Below are positions 24,376 to 36,501 of a stretch of 64,000 nt of DNA, one piece after another (the stretch's first letter is position 1; each line of letters starts with the position of its first letter). Below the pieces are notes generated by a model. It was not told the DNA's origin. It searched no databases and worked only from the letters and a program-made list of their open reading frames with translations. This DNA is from Datisca glomerata (Eukaryota > Streptophyta > Magnoliopsida > Cucurbitales > Datiscaceae): the NCBI GenBank assembly GCA_003255025.1, contig QANY01007449.1:62001-126000 (forward strand), read 5' to 3'. A program made the position numbers and the translations under genes.

Positions 24376-26602
24376 TGTTGGGGGTTATGCCCTCAAAGTA
24401 TAAGTATTGAAATTTTGATATGAAATTTAAAGAGAATTACATTTTTCTTATAATTATTTTTTTAAATTATTGTTGAATAATTTATATAAATATCTGAAAA
24501 TTCCATATTCATTAATGAGACTATGATCTTGTATTAGTACAAGAGGATTAAGATCATAAATAATGAATAAATTTGTCAGCAACATATTAAAATATGGAAT
24601 CTTCAATGAATAGTTGCTAGTATGGTTCACTAATCATTATGTATGCGTGTGATCTAGATCCAGATCATTGATGTGGATGGATATCTTAGTTAATGTACTT
24701 TATATAATAAAATTATATATGACAAGACCAATGTGAATTAATATATTTATTAACGTGCCAATTATCATAAAGATTTAATACACATCAATTCGATAATTAT
24801 ATGTAGACCAGTATGAAATCTGAGTATTTATGAACTTCTATGCATGTCTACTGAATTTTTTGATTCACTTGTTAATGTATGTTTGTTAATCAGGCTAGTG
24901 ACTTTTATTTTGGAGATTCAGTGATGTGGGTTGCTGAGAACATGATCATACAAGATTTGGAATCTAAGCTTTTCTAACGAGTCGTATATTGGTTATCTTA
25001 CGTGTTAATTCTAGAACTGAATGGTTATTGAGCTCAAATTTACAATAAGATTATAAATTAGTCATTCACTAGTGGATTAATGGTACTTAAGGATCAAAAG
25101 GTAATTAGAAGGGTAAAATGGTAATTTTAACCAGTTCTAATTTACGAACCAATAATTGGAGGTCATAACTATATGAAATAATTATGTTAGTGGACTACAT
25201 GAGAATACTCTGTAAATACATTCTATAATCTCTAAGAGTGCAATTCTATGTTTATAGTGGAGTAATAATGACATTAATAAATATAATTATTTAATTAAAT
25301 AGTTTAATTAATAATCTAGTTTATTGGAGCTTAGGATTATAGGTTCATGGTCCCCAAGTCACGTCTATACTACGCTGTCTTGCGTGTGAGTATTTCAGGA
25401 CATGAAAAAATGATTGACTTGCAAAATGGATTTTATTTTGGGGTAAGTACATAATTATAAGATAATTATGTGTGATTAATTAATTGAATTATTTATATAT
25501 TTAAATATAATTTTCGGAAATTATACATATAAATAATTATCAATTTTTTTAATTATCGATAAGTGAGACAGAATATCTATTTTTTGAAATTAGATAATTA
25601 AATTATTATTAGATAATAATTTAAATCAACTAAATCTGTTACTTGTGAAATAACAAAAAAGTTAGTTGATAGGGATAATCATATATGTTAATTTTGAATT
25701 AACTGATATCTAGATAATTATCTAATTAAAATAAATATTTAATTCATAGTAATTATCATATGTCAATCACAGATAGGGTATCAGAAATTCACATGGACTA
25801 TTGTGGTGCCACGTGGCACTACATTAGTGAGTGTGCAACACTGTAGTGTCATATGGCACTACAGTGTTGCCGTGAGGTACTATGCTGGCTCACGACACAC
25901 TACACTGCCATGTGGCACTGCAGTGGGCCCATTGTAATTGGTAAATTTATAATTAAATATTATTTCAGTTTATCCCTAAAAATCTGATATGCCATTATCT
26001 AGAATATATACATATATTATTCTAATGGCCTACGTAGTTGAAAGAAGAGGAGAGAATCAGTTGATCAGATCATCAGTTCTCCAATCAAGAGTTGAATTGA
26101 GAACACGATTGGTGTCAATGATATTTTCTTCTGTGATTAAACGTTAATCAAATCTTTAAAACAACAATCATCACGTACTTTTAGAGAATCATCTCACTAA
26201 AGTCCTCTTCAATAAATCTCTAGATCTTATGTGTTGAGAACATCTAGAGATAGAAAAAGTATCTTCTAATATTCTACGTGCCCACACACATCCTGGTGCG
26301 TTGAGGATTGATTTGGAAGTTCTTGCTGTGGGAACGGAGGATTGCTCGATTTTTGCAAGGATATTTGATATAGATTACAAAAGGTATATGATTCATAACC
26401 TTGTATGTTGTAGATTTAATTTATAAATATATAATAGATCCTGACCGATTGAAAAGTGTTTTCAATACAAGTTTTTATTTGGTTATCGTGACGCTGTGCA
26501 AGTTTTGTTTTATTAAAAGATTCATTTTTTATTAAAAGTTTTATTTTTTAAGAGTCCACGCGCCTCAACTTTTTAGCCGCGTACGCACCGCGACGACCAG
26601 CA
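24376..26602 (+). mobile_element. 2.2-kb LTR of a second copia family (family B), plus strand
   Basis: Starts TGTTGGGGG and ends ...ACCAGCA, followed two bases later by a perfect primer-binding site. The same LTR family occurs inverted at 59504-61000 (lacking the outer 0.7 kb) and as a 165-bp terminal piece at 44618-44785. Inside are repeated palindromes around CACGTG (25770-25930). It is a 5' LTR by position, but its element is broken after the leader and no matching 3' LTR in this orientation is present. Confidence 0.88.
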
Positions 26603-26604
26603 AG

Positions 26605-26616
26605 TGGTATCAGAGC
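26605..26616 (+). other. Primer-binding site (initiator tRNA-Met)
   Basis: TGGTATCAGAGC, an exact match to the complement of the 3' end of plant initiator tRNA-Met, two bases after the LTR. Confidence 0.95.
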
Positions 26617-27253
26617 GATCTTTACATATTTATATGTTAAATATTTGTGTGGGTTTTTTTGCATTATTCATATAATATTAGACATGTATGATGATTGTAT
26701 AATGATTATTGAGTTAGGTTTTGTTTTAATTTTTCTTAAATCTTGTGTAAGCCGAATTGAGGCATAGGAACTTTTGTAATTTTTTTTGAATATTATTGTA
26801 ATTATTCTGAACGTGAGAAAATGAAGAACGCACGAGACGAATGGTAAAAATTTATTGTTCACGCTGAAAATACTGTTCCGGTGGAGGTGAACAGTGCTGG
26901 CTGTACTGTACTGGCGGTGAACAGTGATGCCGATGGTGAGATGGGCATCGGTGGTGATGGGCGGCGATCAGAGAGTCCTATCGTCGGTGAAAACTGTTGT
27001 CACATCTTAGAAAAGTTTCCAACAAACCATGGAACCAACTCTATCACATAAGTGTTTCATTAAAATCCAAACTCTTTTAATTATCTATTTAAATTTTGAA
27101 GTTAATGTAATTTTAAAATTAATTATTAATTTTTAATTTTATGAAAATTAAAAATTCATAGATTGATTAGGTTTGACCGAAATTTGATAAAATCAAATAA
27201 AATATTTATTTGATTAAATCAGAGTCAACTATATTAAAAGGGATATTTCTATG
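26617..27253 (+). mobile_element. Leader fragment of copia family B
   Basis: Matches, in inverted orientation, the leader of the family B element at about 58800-59500 (shared phrases such as cttgtgtaagccg and cgaagaacgcac). It ends where pararetrovirus-like sequence begins, so gag and pol of this copy are lost. Confidence 0.8.
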
Positions 27254-29266
27254 TCTGCAGAGAAATTATACGAGTGAAATATTGGTAAACATTCTAAACA
27301 TGAAGTTCTCAACAAGTTACAGGACATGGCACCGGTAGCTAACAACTACATCACCACACATAGCTTACCTCACAATAAGGTCACAAGATTCACAGGAATG
27401 CTTCATTCCTAGTGGAAAAAACATCTCATAGAAGAATAAAAAAATACCATCCTTTCAGCAGTAAAGGTTAATGCTGAAGAAACACCAATAATAAAAAAAG
27501 ATCAGGAAATAATACCTGATACTATCAATACACTTCTCTACACAATAATTGAACACCTCATTGGAACGCCAAGTAATATTACTTCGTATATCCAAGATCA
27601 ATTAACCAATCTTACGTGTCCAACCCTAAGTGATTTCTACTGGTACAAAGAAAATTTTTTGTCCATAGTAATGACAATAGATGATAGTAATCAAACCTTA
27701 TGGAGAGACAAATTTATTAATATATTACCCATTTTCCACACACAAAAAGGTCATAAACATGCTGTAGAATTCTTAACCAAAAGAACCAGCATCACTTTCA
27801 GAAATCATGTAAGAATGATGAATGGTTCAATAATAGAAAGGTCTTCGACTCAACATTGGCCCTTAAGGCCCAAATCAACAAGGAGTGTTCTACTCCTAAC
27901 CAATCTCAATCAACAATACTTGGGTCCATCAGACTCAATCACCAATCAACCTTGGCCAACAAATTTGACCCAATTACTCTACCTTTTAATGTGAAATCAT
28001 TTAATCATCCCAATATTTTAGAAAAATCCCCAGAGACAATGTTTTTTATATTGAGCCCTCATTGACTCATTTGATAGAACTTGCTGAAATAGCAAAATCT
28101 TATTTCCTTCCAAATTTTTATTTCGTCCCTGGCCACAGAAATAAAAATCTAAGTTTCCATAGAGACGTTCTCTTAGACACAGAATCCATAAATATTAGCC
28201 CACAAAGAATTCTGAAAGAAATATCCTTTATAATGCCTTCTATATTCTAAAAATTTTCAACCTAGAAGAATGGAAAATCCATCATTCAAGACTAAAAAAT
28301 CTTTTGAATAAAAAACAATACAATTATTTTGACTATATTGATACTTGGTAAATGATTTTCCTGCATCAAAATAGTGATTTTACCCATTCGTGATTTGACA
28401 AGAATTTCAATACTCAAAAGATTATTGCATCCATCCATTATGAATTTGTTAGTGTCCATCCTATTATGAGACTAGTAAATCCTTTTACCCAAACTCCATT
28501 GAAAAATATTGACATATTTACCTAGCTCCACAAATAAAACTATCCACATAAAATTCTTCCATATCCAAATAAAAATCTGAATACAAACTCTCTCTGAAGG
28601 ATAAATCAAAGACCACAAAATCAAAGTCCAAATTATAACAGAAATTAATCCAAAAATGCTTCTCCTTTTGGAAGACAATAACAAACCTGACTCTACATCA
28701 TCTGTAGGGTCAAGTTACCAATCATCCAGAAAGGTTACTCCTCAGTAATTGAAGGACTCATTTGATAATATCAATCTCAATAATGATGAATAAATTCAAA
28801 GAATGAATCGAAGAATTTGTCCTTGGCAAAATGCCAATGCTTGAAATAATCAAAATCAAAGGATCAAGAAATTTTGAAGAAGTATAATGATAACATCTCA
28901 GCACAATATAATGGTCATAATGATCTTCAAGATTATCAAAAGCAACAATGACTTCTCCAATCAATAATCAAGACACAACATCCAAGATAATAATTATCAA
29001 AAGATGACAAATGGCTTCTTCCCAATAAACGCACAAGAATCCAAGATAGTAATTGTCAAGGAAATCAATGCACGGCAATAGTCACAATGACTTTTTCAAC
29101 AACCGCAATCATGACAAAGCAATTATGAAGACACGAAGACCAAGATAATAATTATTGAGGGAATCTTTGTAATTTGTCTCTTTCTGTACTAGTTGTCAAA
29201 TAATTAGGCAACTATTCATGTTTTTTACTGTTTCTAGTCAAAAGTAGACAAAAGTATAAATGTAAA
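27254..29266 (+). pseudogene. Endogenous pararetrovirus-like fragment, inverted arm
   Basis: This arm is the reverse complement of parts of the larger minus-strand copy. 27254-27755 matches about 35915-36440 (capsid-like region), then the match jumps to about 33350 and continues to about 31600. About 2.5 kb containing the zinc knuckle, protease and RT start is missing. Stops and frameshifts interrupt the capsid-like frame; the longest open piece is 27659-27994. At about 29266 the sequence turns round into minus-oriented DNA. It is a non-functional relic. Confidence 0.75.
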
Positions 29267-29269
29267 ATG

Positions 29270-29845
29270 TTTAGAAGCGGACTTAAAGTTAATATTTTAT
29301 TGAGAATTTTTGGTATATTCCATACCCTATGATTTTCTTGATCAACTACAAAGTATTCAAAATGATCTTCTTGATCATCTGGAAGGTATTCAAAATATTT
29401 ATGATCTACTTGATCATCGGTTAATTCAAAATATTCTTCATCCATTATGTCGGATATTAAAGACATTGTTGATCCAATGAAACTAGAAGAACTACGTCTA
29501 GACAATCTATTCATTGCTAAAAAATAATTAAATTATTCTTATGATTGAAAATCTCATACTGTATTTTGATCAGCAATCTACTATGACTTCTACAACCTCC
29601 TACCAGGTTGACTCTTCACCACTTTGCCCCTACAACCACATTATCCTTGGGATTTATGTATCTAAGAGGTCTTATTATGGTGCCTAAAGCTAACCAAACA
29701 GAAACTGATACACCAGATTCACATATTAAATAATCAAATATTACAGATAAATAAACAAGCATAAAAATAACCAGCCACTTGGACGGAGAGTGAGATTAAA
29801 TAAAAGCAATTATTATTGTCAGTAATTGAGCAACAATAAAAGCAA
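29270..29845 (-). pseudogene. Third copy of the pararetrovirus ORF1 start, displaced
   Basis: Direct repeat of 30563-31140 and 38340-38915. The minus ORF (start about 29514) begins with a Ser-rich N-terminus, then MDEEYFEL and a run of Asp/Glu with repeated YFEYLPD-type units. At 29845 it switches abruptly to sequence matching 37700, showing a rearranged junction. Confidence 0.75.
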
Positions 29846-30437
29846 TAACCCGCCATAAATGGATTCTATCCTATAGCTATCTGATTTGTCTCTTAAAAAT
29901 TTGAATTTTTTGAGTATTTTCTCATTAAGGGTTTTCTCATAATGAATTTTGAAGGGTTCAATGAATTCTTTTTTAGGTTGAGAATTTTTATGATTAATTA
30001 GGATTTTCTCAGGTGGTGAATGACTAACAACCACCACAATGGAGTCTTTCTTGACTCATTTAAATTTAGAAATTACTTTAATGTTTTTCGCATATATATC
30101 CTCGATATAAATAAGGAAAAATATACCAACTCTAAATTCTTGCATGAACGCCTTCCATTCAGCAAGTATGATTTTTCTTTGGTCCATATTATATTTTTCT
30201 CTAAACCTATTACGTCTATCAAGATTGGCTAGGTCATCATTGTGTTGGGTTAGACCTTACTAATCTGGATTATTTTCTTGGTCCAGGGTATCTGGATTAA
30301 AATTTTTAGAATTTCTTAATTCTTATTCTAATTTTTGAATCCTAGATGATTCAGGAAAGGAACTCCTAAGAGTACTAGACTAACTATGCTTCCTAGTTTG
30401 AGAATTAAAAGACTGGTAATTAATTATATTAGATTGT

Positions 30438-30815
30438 TTATAAATTAAGGTTTGTCTGACTTTCTTGGGAACTTATTTCTTTAGGTTCTAGACTTTTAAT
30501 TTTTAAATTTTTTAATTCTTGATCTATCTGAATCCTAATATCTTGATCATTATCAATAGATAATCTAGAAGAAGATTTAAAGTTAATATTTTTATTGAGG
30601 ATTTTGGGTATATTCCATACCCTATGATCTTCTTGATCATCTGTAAAGTATTCAAAATGATCTTCTTGATTATCTGGAAGGTATTCAAAATATTTATGAT
30701 CTACTTGATCATCTGCTAATTCAAAATATTCTTCATCCATTATGTCAGATATTGAAGACATTGTAAACCCAATGCTACTAGAAGAACTACTTCTAGATAA
30801 TCTACTCATTGCCAA
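30438..30815 (-). pseudogene. Pararetrovirus ORF1-like reading frame (open copy)
   Basis: 125 codons open on the minus strand. The N-terminus is Ser-rich; residues about 25-70 are acidic with repeated D-Q-x-D-H units and tyrosines. I do not recognise a family. It starts about 400 bases downstream of the primer site, the place of the first viral ORF. The copies at 29514 and about 38570 share the start but are shorter or broken. Confidence 0.55.
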
Positions 30816-31216
30816 AAAATAACTAAATTATTCTTATAATTGAAAAAATTCATATTGTATTTTGATCAGCAATCTTCTATGACTTCTACAACCTCCTACC
30901 AGGTTGACTCTTCGCCACTTTACCTCTACAACCACCCTACACTCAAGATTTATGTATCTAAGAGGTCTTATTTTAATGCCTGAATCTAACCAAATAGAAA
31001 CTGATACGTCAGATTCATGGATTAAATAATCAAATATTATAGAGAAATAATCAAGCATAAAATAACCAACCACTTGGGCGGAGAATGAGATTAAATAAAA
31101 GCCATTATTCATGTAAGTAATGAGCACCAATAAAAGTAGCAACCAGCCAAAACATGCGATGAACAGATTAATTATGCAGATAAATTAAGTAAATAGTAAA
31201 TATCTCCACCAGGTTT

Positions 31217-31229
31217 GGCTCTGATATAA
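31217..31229 (-). other. Primer-binding site, pararetrovirus unit (left)
   Basis: The minus strand reads TTATATCAGAGCC, the complement of initiator tRNA-Met with the first bases mutated. The corresponding site at 38984-38996 keeps TGGTATCA but has changes in the second half; together they define the intact motif. Confidence 0.75.
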
Positions 31230-31522
31230 AAAAGATACGGAATCAAGTATAATTATGAGAAATTAAATAGGGGATAGTGAGATGCAAGAATTAAACACAA
31301 AAAAGTAAAAATTGTATTGAGGTGTAAGATTAAAAACTTACACAAATAGTGTTTATTGACAACAATTAAATAGGGCTCCCGCTCACTATTTAATGTTGAA
31401 GGAAAATAAGAAGAAAGATTTACAAAAGATGAGGAAGAATGATTGCTTTAATTTCAAAACAAGTTTATCTCAAAATCATTAAGAGTAGAAAACCAGTTCT
31501 CAAGAACAAATGGGAGAGGGCT

Positions 31523-31534
31523 GGCTATTTATAG
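31523..31534 (-). promoter_or_regulatory. TATA box of the pararetrovirus full-length transcript
   Basis: The minus strand reads CTATAAATAGCC, a strong plant TATA box, about 300 bases upstream of the primer site in the long non-coding region. An AATAAA-type signal lies on the minus strand at about 31357. This TATA-signal-primer order is that of a caulimovirid leader. Confidence 0.65.
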
Positions 31535-32784
31535 CCAAGTGAAGTGGAGTTCACCGGAAAACCATCACTTACCTGAGCTATTCTATTCTAAAAAAGTAAA
31601 AAGCATTTTATATTTCTACTTTTGACTAGAAACATTAAAAAGCATGAATAGTTACCTAATTATTTGACAACTAGTACAAAAAGAGACAAATTACAAAGAT
31701 TCCCTCGATAATTGTTATCTTAGTCTTCGTGTCTTCATAATTCTCTGTTATGATTGTTGTTGTTGAAAAAGTCATTGTGACTATTGCTGTGCATTGAATT
31801 CCTTGATAACTGCTATCTTGGATTCTTATGCGTTTATTATAAAGAAGCCATCATTGTCATCTTTTGATCATTATTATCTTGGATGTTGTGTCTTGACTAT
31901 TGATTGGAGAAGTCATTGTGGCTATTGATAATCTTGAAGATCATTATGACTGTTGCATTGTGCTGAGATGTTATCATGGATATTTCTTCAAAATTTCTTG
32001 ATCCTTTGATTTTGATTATGTCAAGCATTGGCATTTTACCAAGGACAAATTCTTCGATTCATTCTCTGAATTTATTCATCATTATTGAGAATGATATTAT
32101 CAAATGAGTCCTTTAAATGCTGAGGAGTAACCTTTCTGGATGATTGGTAACTTGACCCTACAGATGATTTAAAGTCAGGTTTGTTATTGTCTTCCGAAAG
32201 GAGGAGCATTTTTTGGATGAATTCCTGTTATAATTTGGAATTTGGTTTTATGGTCTTTGATTTATCCTTCGGAGAGGGTTTGGAAGAATTTGAGCTGGAT
32301 AGTTTTATTTGTGGAGCTAGGTAAATTGGCTCATTATTTTTTTAATGGAGTTTGGGTAAATGGATTTACTAGTCTCATAATAAGATGGACACTTGTAAAT
32401 TCATAATTGATGGATGCAATAATCTTCTTGATATTCAACGTATCCTACCATTTAACATAATACTCTCTCGTGAGGATTTCATTTTCAACCAAGTATTGTC
32501 ATTTCAATATCCATGGTATTTTTAATTTATTTATAAAGCAAAGGATTTGAGGGAAATAAACCTCAATTGGTGAGGGTCGTGTATTTCAAAAAATAAATTA
32601 AAAGCTTGTTGAAAATCAATTGGAAATAATTCTAAGCTGAGGCCATGGACTGACCACCAACTTTAGAACCAATTTGGAAAATTAATTTTGAAATTCTTGT
32701 CGAAATTCAAAAACCATGAATGGGTAAAATCAATATTTTAATGCAGAAAAATCATGTGCCAAGCATCAATATAGTCAAATAATT

Positions 32785-34069
32785 TTATTCTTTTTTATTC
32801 AAAAGATATTTCACTCTTGAATGATGGATTTTCCATTCTTCTAGGGTGACAATTTTGAGAATATAGAATGAATGATAAATGATTTTTCCTTCAAAATTCT
32901 TTGTGGAGTTAATATTTATGGATTCTATTTTTAAGATAATGTCCCTATAGAAACTGTGATTTTTGTCTTTATGGCCTGGGACGAAATGAAAATTTGGAAG
33001 GAAATAAGATTTTTCTATTTCAGCAGGTCCTATCAAATGAGTCAATGAGAGCTCAATATAAAAGAGATTCTCTCTGGGGATTTTTCTCAAATATTTGAAT
33101 GATTTTTTATTTTTTATGATTGGATGATTAAATGATTTCGCATAAAAAAAAGTAAAGTAATTGGGTCAAATTAGTTGACCAGAGTTGTTTGGTGATTGAG
33201 TCTGATGGACCCAAGTATTGTTGATTGAGATTGGCTAGGAGTAGAAGACTCATAGTTGATTTGGGCCTTAATGGTCAATTGTTGGGTCAAAAACTCTTCT
33301 ATTATTGAACAATTCATCATTCTCAAATGATTTCTGAAAGTGATGCTGATTCCACAGGCATGACGAAGTTCCTTCCAGCATTAGAAATTCTTTTGTTGTT
33401 GTCTGAAAATTGCTTGTCCTAATAGGTTCACTATTAAATTTTTTCTGTTATCATAAGAAATTTCATTATCCTTGTAAAAACCTATTTTTTTCCCAATTTC
33501 TCATACCATTGAATCAATGCTGCATTGAAATCATGCCCCAATCCAATTTCTTCCAAAATTTTATCCAATTCATTAATCCAGTTATTTCTTGGATATTCAA
33601 ATCCATTATGATCATAATTCATAGATGGGACTTTTGAGCAAAAAGTGGCTATCATGCCATTGAGCTTTGTTATTTTAAAAGAATTTTGGTTGAGTAATCT
33701 AGGTTCTAGCTTTCCGTATTCCAGGAGGTCAAATTCCTCCATTGTAGAGGCTTGGAATAATTTCCTGTAAAAGATTACAAGTAAGAGAGTTAATAATTTA
33801 ATTATTAATACATTGGATAAATTAAATATTGAAAACAAAATTGCTAAATATAGATTGTTTCCTGACAAAACTATATTTGGAATTAATTTCAAAACATGTT
33901 TTGCAGACTTGTAATTAATCAAAAGACATTTTTTATTTAATAAAACAAATTGTATGATCTGATTAATGGAATAATAAAATTTAAATCCTGAAAATCTAAT
34001 TGATTGAAACAATTTGATTCTTCTTGCAGAGACAATTAAACTATTTTGTTTTATTATCTTAGCAAACAA
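32785..34069 (-). pseudogene. Unassigned downstream coding region of the pararetrovirus unit
   Basis: Two minus-strand open stretches (34069-33482 and 33090-32785). The first contains LEYGKLEPRLLNQ, an NYDHNGFEYPRN segment and LDKILEEIGL; the second has VPGHKDKNHSFYRD. The 33090-32785 frame is also present, broken, in the inverted arm (28062-28250). I cannot assign a known domain; by position it could be the end of the polyprotein or an additional ORF. Confidence 0.5.
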
Positions 34070-34090
34070 ATTAAAGCATTTACAATATTG

Positions 34091-34330
34091 TTAAACACAT
34101 TCACTAATGCAAACAATCAAGAAATTCAACCAGTATTGTTTAACAATAATCTTATTGTAGACAATTAAGAAATCAATGAATTGGTTGAAAGTTCCATTAA
34201 TTGTACCTAGAGTATTTCTAAGTCTGTTGAGTAAGTCCCTTTTATTTGGGATTGGATATTTTATCCATTCCATAACTTTGTTAAGGGTCTTGTAATCAAT
34301 TACTAAACGAGGAACTCCTCATTCAAAGAT
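34091..34330 (-). pseudogene. Reverse transcriptase N-terminal remnant
   Basis: The minus strand carries PRLVIDYKTLNKV followed by YPIPNKRDLL, the start of the Caulimoviridae/Ty3 reverse transcriptase fold (the segment just before the first catalytic aspartate). The frame is interrupted by a stop at its start. The rest of RT, including the catalytic DD motif, was not found. Confidence 0.75.
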
Positions 34331-34593
34331 TTTAATTTGAAGAGCAGTATTTTGAAATTGTTCTTCAATTCTTCTTAATTTCATTTCTCCTTGCAGAAAA
34401 CACAAATTTTTTTCTTTACAAGAAATTAAATTTATGGATTTGAAAACAGAATTTTGTTTTAGAATTTTTAATTTCTCATTGTGATAAAAAGAAATAAAAT
34501 TGAATTTTACAGGTTCATTTATGGGATAAGTAATTATCTCATCATGCTCTGTTATAAGGATACAATAAATAAATGAATGGTAAACCCATTATT

Positions 34594-34839
34594 TTATCCG
34601 TCATATTTTTTTACTAAGACGAATGATGTTTTGAAACATACATTGTTTTGGCAAAAATGAACTTTGGAGATTTCATAATTAACATGCATCTGAGTACCAC
34701 TGACAGAAGATAAAGATTCTTTCATCTCCATGATGTACTTGGTAGGAACGAGTCCTTCATGCATATAATTCAAGTCTGCTCCTGAATCAACAAGAGCCAT
34801 TGTTGTGAAATCAAAATCTTGAATAATTATTTTGGCCAT
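34594..34839 (-). pseudogene. Retroviral-type aspartic protease remnant
   Basis: 81 codons open on the minus strand. MALVDSGADLNYM contains the catalytic D-S-G of pepsin-like retroviral proteases, followed by a Thr/Lys/Tyr-rich stretch (LVPTKY) and SKVHFC / CFKTSFVLV strands as in caulimovirid proteases. It directly precedes the RT start, the usual order in the polyprotein. Confidence 0.78.
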
Positions 34840-35499
34840 TATGTATCATTTCTTGATTTTGATGTGATAGATTTTTTGGATGAAGCTATCATCATCTTGA
34901 TTGATAGTAGGTTATTCAACCTCATTATCAGGAATTGAGAAATTATTAGGTTCTCCTAGTTCATGATTTCTAATTAAACACTCTATTTTTTTAAAAGATT
35001 AATTCTTTTGAGTTTGAATTTTTTAATTCTTTTATTTCAATTTTAATATCTGTAATTTCATTCCGAAGTTCCTGTAAGGTAAATTCCTTTCCTTAACCTT
35101 ATTGAACTTTTCAAGGGTTTGCGAAAGACTTGCAGTATTGTTATTATTAGACTTAGAATTTTCTTTCTTCAAAATTATTTTCCTAAGTCTTTCTAAATAT
35201 TCTTGTTTTAATTCTAGATTTTCAATTTTTCTAATTAGATCTAACAAGAGATTTTCCTGTTCTTCATTTTTATTTAAGACATTAATTTTTTGACAACAAC
35301 TATACATACAGCCCATAGTGATGTCAGGGAATCATTATCAGAACTGGAAGAGTTGAACTCTAAGGATTCAGGATATTCAAATTCTCATAAATCTTCATTA
35401 TCACTCTTATAGTATCCTATTGGCTCCGCGATTCTAAATAATTTTTGTTTATCTTTGTCAAAGATTTTTAGTTGATTAATATTAATCTTTATTTGACGA

Positions 35500-36440
35500 G
35501 TATTAGAAAAATGACCATTCTAGCCATATTTAAAACTTTTAAATTTATTAATAAACTTTTTATTGATTTTTCTTCTAAAATAATTTCGATTCTTGGAGAA
35601 TCGTTTGTCAAAATTTTTATTCATTAAAAGTATTGGTCAAAATGTTTATGCTTATTTTTGTGGTATTGACTCCTATAAGATTTGTGGGTCTTCGTAGGGC
35701 TTAAATATAATTTTTTTTTCTATTTTTGTAGGAAGGAGTAATAGTGGGTAATCCATACTGTTCATAAAAATTTCCTAATTTATATTTTACAGTTTTATTT
35801 TCTTTTTTAATTTATTTATTACTTTTTATGTCAATACACATTTTTAGACTTTCCTTATGTATTATTGTACCGTAGGTGAGACTATTATAGTCTATATTAC
35901 CTAGGTTATTACTAAGGACTGTTCTAATTTTGTGTGTGGACAAATTGAGTAATTTATTAATGAATTTGTCACTCCAGAAGGATTGATTATTATCATCCCT
36001 TGTCATTACGTGGTTAAAAATATATTTTTGTACCTGTGAAAATCATTTAGGGTTGGACACCTAAGATTGGTTAATTGATCACGGATACGTGAAGTAATAT
36101 TACTTGGCGTTCCAATGAAGTGTTCAATTATTGTGTAGAGAAGTGTATTGATAGTATCATGTATTATTTCTTGATCTTTTTCCATTATTGAGATTTCTTC
36201 AGCATTAACCTTACTGCTGAAAGGATGCTATTTTTGGATTCTTCTGTGAGATGTTTTTCCCACCAGGAATGAAGCATTCATGTGAATCTTGTGACTAAAA
36301 GATTGATCACCCCATTGTGAGGCAAGCTATGTGTGGTGATGTAGTTGTTAGCTACCATTGCCATATGTTGCAACTTGTTGAGGACTTCCTGTTCAGAAAG
36401 TTTATCAATATTTTATTCGTATAATTTCTCTGCAAACACA
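35500..36440 (-). pseudogene. Capsid-like region with zinc-knuckle remnant
   Basis: The minus strand, with several frameshifts, shows a conserved capsid-type block (about 36440-36000, then DKFINKL at about 35950) and, at about 35520-35600, a basic tail plus a Tyr-Gly...Gly-His-Phe remnant of a CCHC knuckle. The inverted arm (27254-27755) preserves the first part. In caulimovirids the capsid protein binds nucleic acid through this knuckle. Confidence 0.65.
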
Positions 36441-36501
36441 GAAAATTGATTAACTAAATTTTTTTAGAGATTTCAATGTTAGGAGGAATAGGCTTTTTAG
36501 G

